A stretch of DNA of 64,000 nucleotides from Miscanthus floridulus. Taxonomy: Eukaryota > Streptophyta > Magnoliopsida > Poales > Poaceae. A model generated the notes under the pieces. The model was not told the origin of the DNA and did no database searches. It was given only the letters and a program-made list of their open reading frames with translations. The position numbers and the translations under genes are program-made. Location: NCBI RefSeq assembly GCF_019320115.1, contig NC_089589.1:17051641-17115640 (forward strand), in the 5' to 3' direction. Positions 47,301 to 55,020 of this stretch are shown here, one piece after another; position 1 is the stretch's first letter; each line of letters starts with the position of its first letter.

Positions 47301-47581
47301 AATGTATTGTAGACTACAAGACTGAAGACTGTAGACTGTAGACGCATACACACTCAATATTAACGTATATTTTTCCTCTTTGTATCTTCCTGCGTTTGGC
47401 TGCAGTGTCATCCTTTTCGAGGGATGGCGACAAACTAGTGGTGTGCGGCACCTGCGACCCCGTCGACCTGCTCAGCAATCTTCGCAAGCACAACCTTGGC
47501 GACGTGCGATTAGTGTCGGTTGGTCCTGCGAACTCAGAGTCAAAGGCGGGTGAAGCGAAGGCTATTGATGCGGCAGGATAA
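34550..47581 (+). CDS. NLR fusion gene: CC-NB-ARC-LRR-pseudokinase-HMA-HMA (exon 1 frameshifted)
   Basis: Predicted intracellular immune receptor. Thirteen exons are inferred: 34550-35368, 36397-38475, 39869-39927, 40335-40486, 40582-40834, 41090-41309, 41411-41534, 43882-44088, 44986-45147, 46298-46376, 46512-46651, 47198-47297 and 47406-47581. All introns are GT-AG. Every junction after exon 2 matches in phase and reads open to a stop at 47579-47581. The product would be about 1,520 aa: CC 1-165, NB-ARC to about 520, LRR to about 965, kinase-like domain about 986-1304, linker 1305-1358, HMA 1 1359-1431, HMA 2 1432-1522. In rice, RGA5 and Pik-1 use an HMA as effector bait, and barley Rpg5 carries a kinase; by analogy both regions here are integrated decoys. 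Exon 1 has one extra base near 35360, giving TGA before the donor. The NLR and kinase-HMA parts could still be two adjacent genes; only transcript data would settle this. Confidence 0.65.
35369..36396 (+). other. intron 1 of the fusion gene
   Basis: A GT-AG intron of 1,028 bp between RNBS-A and kinase-2. The acceptor is ttttttcacag at 36396. It contains a 425-bp MITE (35888-36312). Confidence 0.75.
35888..36312. mobile_element. Tourist-type MITE in intron 1, TSD TTA
   Basis: The left end is GAGCATCTCCATGAGTTTC and the right end is GAAACTCTTGGAGATGCTC, a near-perfect inverted repeat. TTA flanks both sides (35885-35887 and 36313-36315). Confidence 0.85.
36397..38475 (+). CDS. fusion gene exon 2: rest of NB-ARC and LRR
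   Basis: Open from the acceptor through 38530. It begins with kinase-2 (YFIVIDDLWEE), then RNBS-B (CSRIVATTE), GLPL (CCGLPLSLIHVAGL), RNBS-D-like (LKTCLLYFNMYPEGY) and a winged-helix region. The usual MHD motif reads VHH (TVHHIIFDLI). MHD changes can alter NLR activation, but this family often diverges here. From about 37200 imperfect leucine-rich repeats follow (LRVLILEFW, LRYLKISGDI, LETLEIDARL, LHLGLRAATEL and so on). A donor AG/gtatgg at 38475/38476 in phase 2 allows splicing on to exon 3. If unspliced, the protein ends at 38530 with a short tail after IDSR. The splice is preferred because phases then match all the way to the kinase. Confidence 0.85.
38476..39868 (+). other. inferred intron 2 (or intergenic spacer if two genes)
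   Basis: 1,393 bp. It holds a GC-richer patch (38640-39000) without recognisable protein. Sequence near 39097 (tctatatctatacctaatattaaa) loosely resembles a Helitron 5' end. The acceptor is ctcttttttccag at 39868. Confidence 0.5.
39869..39927 (+). CDS. inferred exon 3, LRR-to-kinase joint
   Basis: A 59-nt open exon between ctcttttttccag and G/gtagct. It enters in phase 2 from exon 2 and leaves in phase 1, exactly what exon 4 needs. It encodes LSREFDLPPASGTSYHHKS. It is short, so this is the weakest link of the fusion model. Confidence 0.5.
40335..44088 (+). CDS. fusion gene exons 4-8: pseudokinase domain
   Basis: Five exons (40335-40486, 40582-40834, 41090-41309, 41411-41534, 43882-44088) encode a protein kinase fold of the grass receptor-like cytoplasmic kinase type. 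It opens LSLLEDITNNFSTEQEIG. The glycine loop IGQGGFGMVYK and the ATP-binding Lys in VAVKRL are intact. The catalytic loop reads IVHLHLKPENILLD, so the Asp of HRD is His. The DFG motif reads DYA (ITDYAYSRL). MAPEYH (APE), DIYSLGVIIMQM and a C-lobe CIEMGKSCMHRDPSKRP follow. Loss of the HRD Asp predicts little or no phosphotransfer while ATP binding may persist. If it is a separate gene, its first in-frame ATG is 40355. Placement next to an NLR and in phase with it suggests an integrated decoy. Confidence 0.8.
41535..43881 (+). other. intron 7, 2.35 kb, transposon-filled
   Basis: Separates HPNIKS from VLEGWRSRLE in the kinase C-lobe. It contains GC-rich DNA of unknown origin (41880-42700) and a truncated copia element (42752 to about 43400). 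Short ORFs here show no recognisable domain. Confidence 0.7.
42752..43400 (+). mobile_element. truncated copia-type element (5' LTR, PBS, gag start) in intron 7
   Basis: The LTR-like unit begins TGTTGGATCACGAGG and has a TATA-like aaggtatataaac near 42940. It ends before TGGTATCAAGGTAAGG at 43274, a primer-binding site of the initiator-tRNA-Met type. A gag-like start (RKFDDKKN) follows. No pol or second LTR is present. Confidence 0.65.
44179..44426. mobile_element. Stowaway MITE in intron 8
   Basis: The left end is CTCCATCCGTTCTTTTT and the right end is AAAAAACGGAGGGAG. TA flanks both sides (44177-44178 and 44427-44428). Confidence 0.85.
44605..44851. mobile_element. Stowaway MITE in intron 8 (second)
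   Basis: The left end is CTCGGTCCATAAAAGAATGC and the right end is GGATGGAGGGAG, with TA on both sides. The left end is diverged. Confidence 0.7.
44986..45147 (+). CDS. fusion gene exon 9: charged linker
   Basis: A 54-codon exon in phase 0 at both ends. It encodes a low-complexity linker (TSSVPKFNDFSMPFPPKVLR, then a Ser/Thr/Glu segment and KHHQKIKKSSTG) between the kinase and the first HMA. The lysine-rich stretch could be flexible or a localisation signal; that is inference. Confidence 0.75.
45153..45332. mobile_element. small Stowaway-like MITE in intron 9
   Basis: Left attcTAAATTATAAGATG pairs with right CGTCTTATAATTTGGAATG. The terminal word gaagggag precedes TA. Confidence 0.6.
45333..46297 (+). 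other. remainder of intron 9
   Basis: AT-rich sequence without recognised features. It ends with the acceptor cttgttgcag. The last 60 bp (starting cttgcttctcccgtcctccgc) recur before exon 12. Confidence 0.6.
46298..46651 (+). CDS. fusion gene exons 10-11: first HMA domain
   Basis: Exons 46298-46376 and 46512-46651 (phase 0 in, phase 1 between, phase 0 out) encode a 73-aa beta-alpha-beta-beta-alpha-beta HMA fold. It opens KKVVIKMSLQRDEDWPKI and then has VSSVLRKGDNLVVCGTCD, PVDLLSSLRKHCLGYVQSVS. The metal-binding MxCxxC loop reads MSLQRD, so copper binding there is lost, as in many RATX1/Pik-type HMAs that bind effectors. A CGTC pair occurs instead in the loop before helix 2. HMA domains in RGA5 and Pik-1 bind blast effectors; the same role is inferred here. 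Confidence 0.8.
47050..47197 (+). repeat. duplicated intron end before HMA 2
   Basis: The stretch cttgcttctcccgttctccgc occurs twice here (about 47081 and 47130). It matches the intron end before exon 10 (about 46233), followed each time by a gcgcctaactttg-like word and, at both acceptors, acttgttgcag. Confidence 0.75.
47198..47581 (+). CDS. fusion gene exons 12-13: second HMA domain and stop
   Basis: Exons 47198-47297 and 47406-47581 repeat the first HMA cassette with the same phases. The protein reads ETVQIVIKMGLQRDKAWSKI, then VSSFSRDGDKLVVCGTCDPV and DLLSNLRKHNLGDVRLVSVG. A tail rich in Ala, Lys and Glu ends at TAA (47579-47581). It also lacks MxCxxC and keeps CGTC. Relative to HMA 1, helix 1 is longer (KIWSKIREIEPTTHG). 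Intron flanks are shared with the first cassette, showing a tandem genomic duplication. Confidence 0.8.
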
Positions 47582-47833
47582 AAAGCAGGCCGCCGGAAAA
47601 GAAGAAAAACTGGACAACCCTATGCCTGGGCTACAGCACCCGACCCCAGCCTACATATATCCCTACTCATTGAACCGCATACATAGGTCGGAATAGAATC
47701 ATTTTATCAAAAAAAAAAAAGTAATCCGGAAGGCTGGTTCAATCGTTTTGCAAAACCTCAGAAATCCTCCAAAACATTGCTGGGCTGAATCTTCTCAATC
47801 CCTCTTTTTTCTGCTCTATTGGTCAGTGACAAC
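47582..47833. other. 3' flank of the fusion gene
   Basis: About 250 bp without coding features, including an A-rich run at 47709-47720. Probably the 3' UTR and terminator region; no clear poly-A signal is chosen. Confidence 0.4.
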
Positions 47834-47864
47834 CACTACATCAAATATCATTTCCAGGGGCGGT

Positions 47865-48130
47865 TACAGTTCATTTGTAGGGGCGGTTCGGCCAGCCGTC
47901 CCTACCATACCGTCTCTACAAACCATGTATTTGTAGGGGCGGTTCCCAGACCGTCCCTATAAATCGATTTGTAGAGGCGGCTGGTGTTATCAGCCGCCCC
48001 TACAAATTGATTTATAGGGGCGGCTAGTAACACCAGCCGCCTCTACAAATCGATTTGTAGGGGCGGCTACAGTACCAGCCGCCCCTACAAATCGATTTGT
48101 AGGTGCGGCTATAGTACCAACCGCTCCTAC
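47865..48130. repeat. left subterminal array of CACTA 2
   Basis: About ten copies of GTAGGGGCGGCT/AGCCGCCCCTAC-type words in alternating orientation, several forming ATTTGTAGGGGCGG / CCGCCCCTACAAAT palindromes. Confidence 0.85.
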
Positions 48131-48360
48131 AGTGCATTTTTCCGTAAAAAAAATCAAATTACCAACACGTGCTCCCCCAAATCAGATCAGAACCTTTCGT
48201 ATTTTTATACACAAAATTTCAGATCAGAACAGACAGAGCTCGTTACATTTTTAAAATACAATGACAATGTACATAGTGAATGACAAGCTGCACATTGAGT
48301 GTTGGAACCCATTGCGTTTTAGAATACAGAGAGAAGTCACTGTAAGGCTTCATCAGACAT

Positions 48361-48475
48361 TCATCTGTGAACTTCTTTTACAATTGTGTCTTCACCAACA
48401 GAAGACGTCGGAAGCAGGTGTTTGTCTTCCAAGTCTTCTTCATCAAAGTTATCGTTGATGGTGGTGTTGGAACCA
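48361..48475 (-). pseudogene. unidentified 3'-exon fragment captured by CACTA 2
   Basis: On the minus strand an acceptor-like gtgaatttag precedes a frame encoding GSNTTINDNFDEEDLEDKHL and ending IVKEVHR with a stop. It looks like the acidic C-terminus of some gene. I do not recognise which. It could be the downstream end of the chimeric transcript or chance. Confidence 0.4.
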
Positions 48476-48826
48476 TCTAAATTCACAGACAACAATATGA
48501 CATGGGACTGGATAACAATAGGGCATAAACACACAAAAAAAACCCTAAGGAACACTCTATTCAAGAAGTAGTTTTTTTTCAATGAATTGCAATTAGTCAT
48601 TATCCTAGGAGCACTGTTTGAACACTGGTTCAGCTCTTAACCTTCTTAATTAAAAATTGTCGCACTGTCATTCGCTACTAATAAACAGCATTGAAGTCTG
48701 CATTTTGATCTTAATAAAAAGATAGAACAAATACAGCAGGACTAGTGTTATGCCCATGCAGGCACCAAACTTTAACTCCTGACAAGGAAAACATACACAA
48801 TAGATTTAAATAAGGAACGTACACAC

Positions 48827-49032
48827 CTCCAATTGCATTATCTCACAAACAAGGCTTAGATCTGCGATTGATGGCTGGGGACTACCCAGTAAAAACTTGG
48901 CGTCACCTTTCAGCCATACGGATTCAATCCTTGCCAGGGATTGCATCAGCACTTTTTCTGCATGTTTTGTAGCATCTGGACGTGGCCTAAGGCCAAGAAA
49001 AGGTGCCAATGCAGTGTAGTATACAAAGGTTC
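48827..49032 (-). pseudogene. theta-class glutathione S-transferase exon
   Basis: Minus-strand exon with acceptor ctgtgcag and donor GGAG/gtgtgt. It encodes FVYYTALAPFLGLRPRPDAT and then KFLLGSPQPSIADLSLVCEI, the C-terminal helical domain of plant GST theta (GSTT). The exon is open with correct splice sites, but the following native exon is missing. It belongs to the fragments carried by CACTA 2. Confidence 0.85.
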
Positions 49033-49476
49033 CTGCACAGGCAATATGATAAAGGGGGTATTTTTTTGAGACACAAAACTACATTACTAGGTGGATGAAA
49101 AAAGTATGATCCAGCACAGTTTTGGAGGATCGCCTATTTCCATTGAAAGATAATTGATGTCTGACTACACTGCACAATCTCAAGTGAATACATAAAAGGT
49201 GTTGGGTTAAAACAAACCAGATGATCAGTGGAGCCTTCAACACTAAATCCAAACATAACCTATTTGTTCAGTTTGAGGAGTAGAATGGATTATTCCATCA
49301 CTACGACATGCACCATAAGCTCAAGGCTGGAACACAAATAAGTACTGGTGCCATCCCGCCAAATTCACAGGATTATAAGATGGATAGGATGCAAACCAAA
49401 TACCGAAATAATTCATGGTAAATGATTACTCCACAATAGCCTAGAGGTACCTTCCATGAGTAACTTTGGTTCTCAC

Positions 49477-49556
49477 CTGCACCAAGACGCAAATTTGAGT
49501 GATGCCAATCCAAGATTGATTCAATTTTGGCTCTGGTAAACAAGTCAGCTGGATAC
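49477..49556 (-). pseudogene. theta-class GST exon (upstream)
   Basis: An 80-bp minus-strand exon, acceptor gatacag and donor GCAG/gtgaga. It encodes YPADLFTRAKIESILDWHHS and NLRLGA, the segment that joins the thioredoxin-like and helical domains in plant GSTT. It is collinear with the next exon at 48827-49032. The N-terminal thioredoxin exons are absent. Confidence 0.85.
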
Positions 49557-50139
49557 CTGTATCATACAAAATGTCAAAAACAGTGGCTCCAAGATTACCA
49601 TGGAAGATATATGACTCGCAACAATCATCAAGATAGAACACACATTATCCTGTTCAAGTAAGGCTACTTATTAATTTTCTGATATAGACCCATTCTGCAT
49701 TAAGAAATCTGCTTACTTTGAGCACTTGTTATAGAAAAATTAATCAATTCAAGCAATCCAGCTCTAGCAACTAAGCAACATGATCCTGCCTTTTGAATCA
49801 TGATCCAGCTTCAATATAACTACTTCAACAAATCAATCATTGCCGGAAAGTTGACTAGGTTTCTGGAAAAGTTTGGTATAGCTTCTGCCAGCCTTGCTAC
49901 TTAAATGGTAAAACAAAACATCTTCATAGTGGCGAAAAAACTCAAATTCTCTGCACAAACTCATCAGCTCTGAAGTTACTGAAATAATTCAATTTTAATG
50001 AAGAGACAGATCTCCTCTTTGACATACTAATACAAAACAAAACTGAAAAAATGAGTTTATAACTTGATCAGACTACATCAAACTCATTACTTTGAATCTT
50101 ACAGGGAAATATTTTATAACTTGATCAGACTACATCAAA
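49557..50139. other. CACTA 2 internal non-coding DNA
   Basis: AT-rich intron-like sequence on the minus strand between the HSP70 and GST pieces. Near 50055-50145 the words ataacttgatcagactacatc and caaactca occur twice, a 35-bp direct repeat at the edge of the HSP70 piece. Confidence 0.5.
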
Positions 50140-50186
50140 CTCAGTAAGCCTCTGAAGGGCTTGTTTATCCTTCAGAAGATCAATAC

Positions 50187-50652
50187 TGTTATGGTCGGCA
50201 AGACGTATGAACGTCGAGCCAGGGACCATCGTGAGGGCGCCAGTACGTGAGGCGCCATAGGGCTCGCGACGTCTGTCGCGCAGCAGAGCGCGCTGCCCGC
50301 GCGGGAGTCGGGCCGGGCGACGCTGGTACCCAGGCTGCGGCCTCTGGTTGAGCAGAGGAGTCTGCAAGGACGACGCGTGACTAGGAATAGAAAGATTGAG
50401 TCGGTTATGGTTAAAATAGGAAGAGTCCAAGTTGGTTAGGAATTGTAGCTCTAGTCGGTTAGCATCCAAGGTTATTTAAGCATGTACGTGAACTCAGGAA
50501 AGGATAAGCAATATCAGATTTCTCAAATATATCTCTCTCCTAAAATCTCTCAAGCCTGCGGCAGGGAACTCACCCTCGCCGGAGAAGACGGCCGACGGCT
50601 ACGAACTCCGTAGCCGAGGTCCTGCTACCCTAGGGCCTGACACCCTTGACAA
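50187..50652 (+). repeat. gypsy 5' LTR (type A)
   Basis: Begins TGTTATGGTCGGCAAGACG and ends near CACCCTTGACA. A tRNA-Met-like PBS, TGGTATCACGGTCACG, starts at about 50656. A leader containing ttatttaagcatg near 50472 may hold the promoter. Confidence 0.7.
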
Positions 50653-50782
50653 CCTGGTATCACGGTCACGATCCTCCTCTTCCCGCTCCGCTGATCCACC
50701 TACAGCCGCACCAGCCCTAGCCGTTGCGCCTGCGCCATCTGCACCCGCAACCTCATCTCCAGCCGCTGCGCCGCCAACCCTC

Positions 50783-53700
50783 ATGGCGGAACCATCCAAC
50801 GCCGACCTCGCCAAGCTGATCGCAGGCCTCCCCAGCACGATCACCTCCCTGCAGGATGACGTCGCGACGCTGAAGAAGGACAAGGAGAAGTCCGCCTCGT
50901 CGTCGGGTACGGGACCGGGCGGTGATGGACAGCACCACAACGACCGGCCGCCGCGATTTCAAAAGCTGGATTTTCCACGCTACGATGGCAAGACCGATCC
51001 GCTGATCTTCGTCAATCGATGCGAGTCGTACTTCCATCAGCAACGCATCATGGAGGAGGAGAAAGTCTGGATGGCTTCATATAATCTGGAGGACGTCGCC
51101 CAATTGTGGTACATCCAAGTCCAGGAGGACGAGGGCACTCCCCGGTGGAGCCGCTTCAAGGACCTCCTCCACCTGCGCTTTGGGCCGCCCCTGCGCTCAG
51201 CGCCGCTGTTCGAGCTCTCTGAGTGCAGGCGCACGGGCTCCGTTGAAGAGTACCAGAATCGCTTCTAGGCCCTTCTTCCACGCGCCGGGCCACTGGAGGA
51301 AGTCCAGCGGGTACAGCTCTTCACGGGAGGACTCCTACCGCCGTTGAGCCACGCGGTGCGGATTCATAACCCGCAGTCGCTCGCGGCCGCCATGAGCCTG
51401 GCACGCCAAGTGGAGTTGATGGAGCTCGACCGGCCGGCACCGGCCCCTGCCCGGGCTGCTCCGCGTGGCCTGCTGCCAGCACCAGCCCCACGCCCAGCCT
51501 TGCCCGCCCCTGCTGACAAGACGGCGCAACCACCAGGCCGTACAGAAGGGGCCCCAGTGAAATGACTCTCGGTGGCGGAACAGGATGAACGACGCCGCCT
51601 TGGGCTGTGTTTCAACTGCGACAAGAAGTACTTCCGGGGTCACAACCGCATCTGCCGGCGCCTCTTCTTCATCAGGGGAGTCGAGTTATCCGACGCCGGC
51701 AAGGAGGACGCCGATTCGGCACTGGAGGCCCCGGTTTTCTCCCTGCATGCGGTGGCAGGTTTACCGGGTTGCGACACGATGCAAGTCCATGACGCGGTAG
51801 GCGCCACTACTCTCGTCGCGTTGCTCGACATAGGCTCCACCCACAACTTCATCGGCGAAGATGCAGCACGCCGCTCCGGGCTGTCCGTTCGGTCTCAGCC
51901 CCGGCTCACGGCTCGGGTGGCTAACAGCGAACGGATCGCCTGCCCAGGGGTCCTCCGCGACGCCTCCATCACCATCGATGGTGTGACGTTCCACGTCGAC
52001 CTTTACGTCATGCCGTTGGCGGGCTTCGACCTCGTCCTCGGGACACAGTGGCTCGCCACCTTGGGCCCCGTCGTTTGGGACGTCGCGGCACGCACCCTGC
52101 AGTTCCAGCACCAGGGGCGTTCCGTCTGCTGGTCTGGCGTCCCGGCAACCGCGCCTCCGTCCTTAGGCGCCACGACGGCGAGTCCCATGATCACCAACGA
52201 CGCCACGGCCGCTGGGGAGCCCCTGCTGGACGCGCTCCTAGGGGCTTTTGGGGTAGCCTTCACCGAGCCCCAGGGCCTCCCTCCGAAGCGCGCCCACGAC
52301 CACCGCATCACCCTCAAGCCGGGCGCGACACCAGTGGCGGTCCGGCCCTATCGGTACCCTGCGGCGCACAAAGACGAGTTGGAGCGTCAATGTGCGTCGA
52401 TGCTGGAGCAGGGCATCGTCCGCCGCAGCGATTCAGCGTTCTCCTCACCGGTCCTCCTCGTCAAGAAGCCGGATGGATCATGGCGCTTCTGCGTCGACTA
52501 CCGTGCCTTGAACGCGCTCACCGTCAAGGACGCGTTCCCGATCCCCGTCGTCGACGAGCTCCTCGACGAGCTGCACGGCGCCCACTTCTTCTCCAAACTC
52601 GACTTGCGGTCGGGGTACCATCAGGTGCGGATGCGGGCTGAAGACGTGCACATGACGGCGTTCCGCACCCATGATGGCCTGTACGAGTTTCTGGTGATGC
52701 CATTTGGGCTTTGCAACGCCCCGGCAACGTTTCAGGCATTGATGAATGACGTCCTGCGGCCGTTTCTTCGCCGTTTCATCCTTGTGTTTTTTGACGATAT
52801 TTTGATATACAGTGCGACATGGGCAGACCACCTGTGGCACCTCCGCGCCGTTCTCTCTGAGCTTCGTCGCCACCAGCTCTTTCTCAACCGCAAAAAGTGT
52901 GTGTTCGGCGCGGCGTCGGTCTCCTACCTCGGCCACACCATCTCCAAGGACGGCGTCGCCATGGATCCGGCCAAGGTGCAGGCCATCCGCGACTGGCCCA
53001 CTCCGCGCTCGGTGCGTGCGGTGCGTGGGTTCTTTGGCTTGGCGGGTTATTACCGCAAGTTCGTCCACAACTACGGCACTGTGGCCGCCCCGCTCACCGC
53101 CCTCCTCAAAAAGGATGGTTTCGCCTGGACCGACGCAGCGACCGCGGCGTTCGAAGCTCTCAAAGGCGCGGTCACCTCGGCTCCTATTCTCGCCATGCCA
53201 GACTTCTCCAAGCTGTTTGTCGTCGAGTGCGACGCCTCGTCCCATGGTTTTGGGGCGGTGCTGGTCCAGGCCGGACACCCAATCGCATTCTTCAGCCGAG
53301 CCATCGCTCCTCGCCACCGTACACTGGCCGCCTACGAGCGTGAGCTCATCGGCCTTGTCCATGCGGTCCGGCACTGGCGACCATACCTGTGGGGGCGCTC
53401 CTTCATCGTCAAGACGGATCATTACAGCCTCAAGTATCTGCTTGATCAGCGGTTGGCGATGATTCCGCAGCATCATTGGGTGGGCAAGCTCTTGGGCTTC
53501 GACTTTACCGTCTAATATAAGCTCGGGACGACGAACGTGGTGGCAGACGCTCTCTCCCGCCGCGACACTCTGGAAGAGAGCGCTATTCTGGCTCTCTCAG
53601 CGCCCCGGTTCGACTTCGTCGACCGTCTTCGCCATGCCCAGCTCGCGGAACCGGCCATCGTCGCCATCCGGGATGACGTGCTGGCAGGCATCCGCACAGC

Positions 53701-55020
53701 CCCTTGGGCTATCGTCGACGGCATGCTGCAGTACGCGGGACGCTTGTACATTCCACCGGCCTCCCCGTTGCTACATGAGATCTTGGAGGCCGTCCATGCT
53801 GAGGGCCATGAGGGAGTACAGCGCACGCTGCATCGACTACGCCAGGATTTCCATTTTCCTAATATGAAACAAGTTGTGCAGGAGTTTGTCAGGAGGTGCG
53901 CCACTTGTCAGTGCTATAAGTCTGAGCATTTGCATCCGGCGGGGCTGCTGCTTCCTCTGCCTGTGCCGTAGGGCGTCTGGACGGATGTGTCGCTTGATTT
54001 CATTGAAGCACTTCCTCGAGTTCGTGGCAAGTCGGTCATCCTGACCGTGGTGGATCGATTCAGCAAGTACGGCCATTTCATCGCACTGTCCCACCCCTAC
54101 TCGGCTGAGTCCGTGGCACAGGCCTTCTTCGCCGACATCGTTCGTCTACATGGAGTGCCGCAGTCTTTGGTGTCTGACCGCGACCCAGTCTTCACTTCCA
54201 AGTTCTGGCGCGAGCTGATGCGGTTGATGGGCACCAAGCTGCACATGACATCGGCGTTCCACCCACAGTCCGACGGGCAGTCCGAAGCGCCCAACCGCGT
54301 CATCACCATGTACCTGCGCTGCCTCACGGGCGATCGGCCGCGCCAATGGCTTCAGTGGCTTCCATGGGCGGAGTACGTCTTCAACACCGCCTACCAAAGC
54401 TCTCTCCAGGACACACCGTTCCGGGTTGTGTACGGGCGTGACCCTCCGTCGATCCGGTCCTATGAGCCGGGGGACACCAGGGTGGTGGCTGTTGCCCGCA
54501 CCATCACTGACCGTGATGAGTTCTTGGCGGATGTGTGTCATCGCCTCGAACAGGCGCAGCAGGTCCAGAAGCACCACTACGACCGGACGCACCGCGACGT
54601 CACATACGCGGTGGGCGATTGGGTCCTTCTTCGCCTCAGACACCGACCGGTAGCCTCCCTGCCCGACTCTAGCACCGGCAAGCTGAAGCCCAGATACTAC
54701 GGACCGTATTGCATCACCGAGATCATCAACAACGTCGCCGTCCGCCTTGACTTGCCGGCCGGCGCTCGCATTCACGATGTGTTCCATGTCGGTGTCCTCA
54801 AGAAGTTTCACGGACCTCTTCCAACGGCTCCTCCACCACTACCAGTCCTCCACCATGGTGCCGTGATCCCAGAGCCTACGCGTGCTGTCCGGACCCGCTT
54901 GGACCGTGGTGTACGCCAAGTCTTGATCCAGTGGAAAGGCGAGACGGCTGCCTCCACGACTTGGGAAGATGTTGATGCGTTCCTCGCCAAGTTTCCAACA
55001 TTCCAGCTCGAGTTTCCAAC
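50783..55020 (+). pseudogene. gypsy A gag-pol with chromodomain, five stops
   Basis: One reading frame runs from 50783 to the A/B joint, broken only by stops at 51266, 51563, 53513, 53969 and, past the joint, 55580. Gag (50783-51560) is followed by a zinc-knuckle-like CFNCDKKYFRGHNRIC. The protease reads LLDIGSTHNFI (usual DSG is DIG). RT has [15 protein letters not shown] and [10 protein letters not shown]. RNase H has VECDASSHGFGAVLVQ. Integrase has a zinc-binding segment (RRCATCQCYK), SLDFIEALPRVRGKSVILTV with D, SDRDPVFTSKFW and SDGQSEAPNR (D,D,E). The C-terminus has VGDWVLLRL, a PHDVFHVGVLKKF-like GPY/F region (IHDVFHVGVLKKF) and a chromodomain (VLIQWKGETAASTTWEDVDA). This is chromovirus organisation, perhaps Reina-like. 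Confidence 0.9.

Noticed and set aside
52478..53476. A 332-codon minus-strand open frame
   Set aside because: It mirrors the GC-rich gypsy A reverse transcriptase and RNase H on the + strand. The antisense frame is open because of codon bias and has no domain of its own.
54146..54811. A 221-codon minus-strand open frame
   Set aside because: Antisense shadow of the gypsy A integrase; no recognisable domain.
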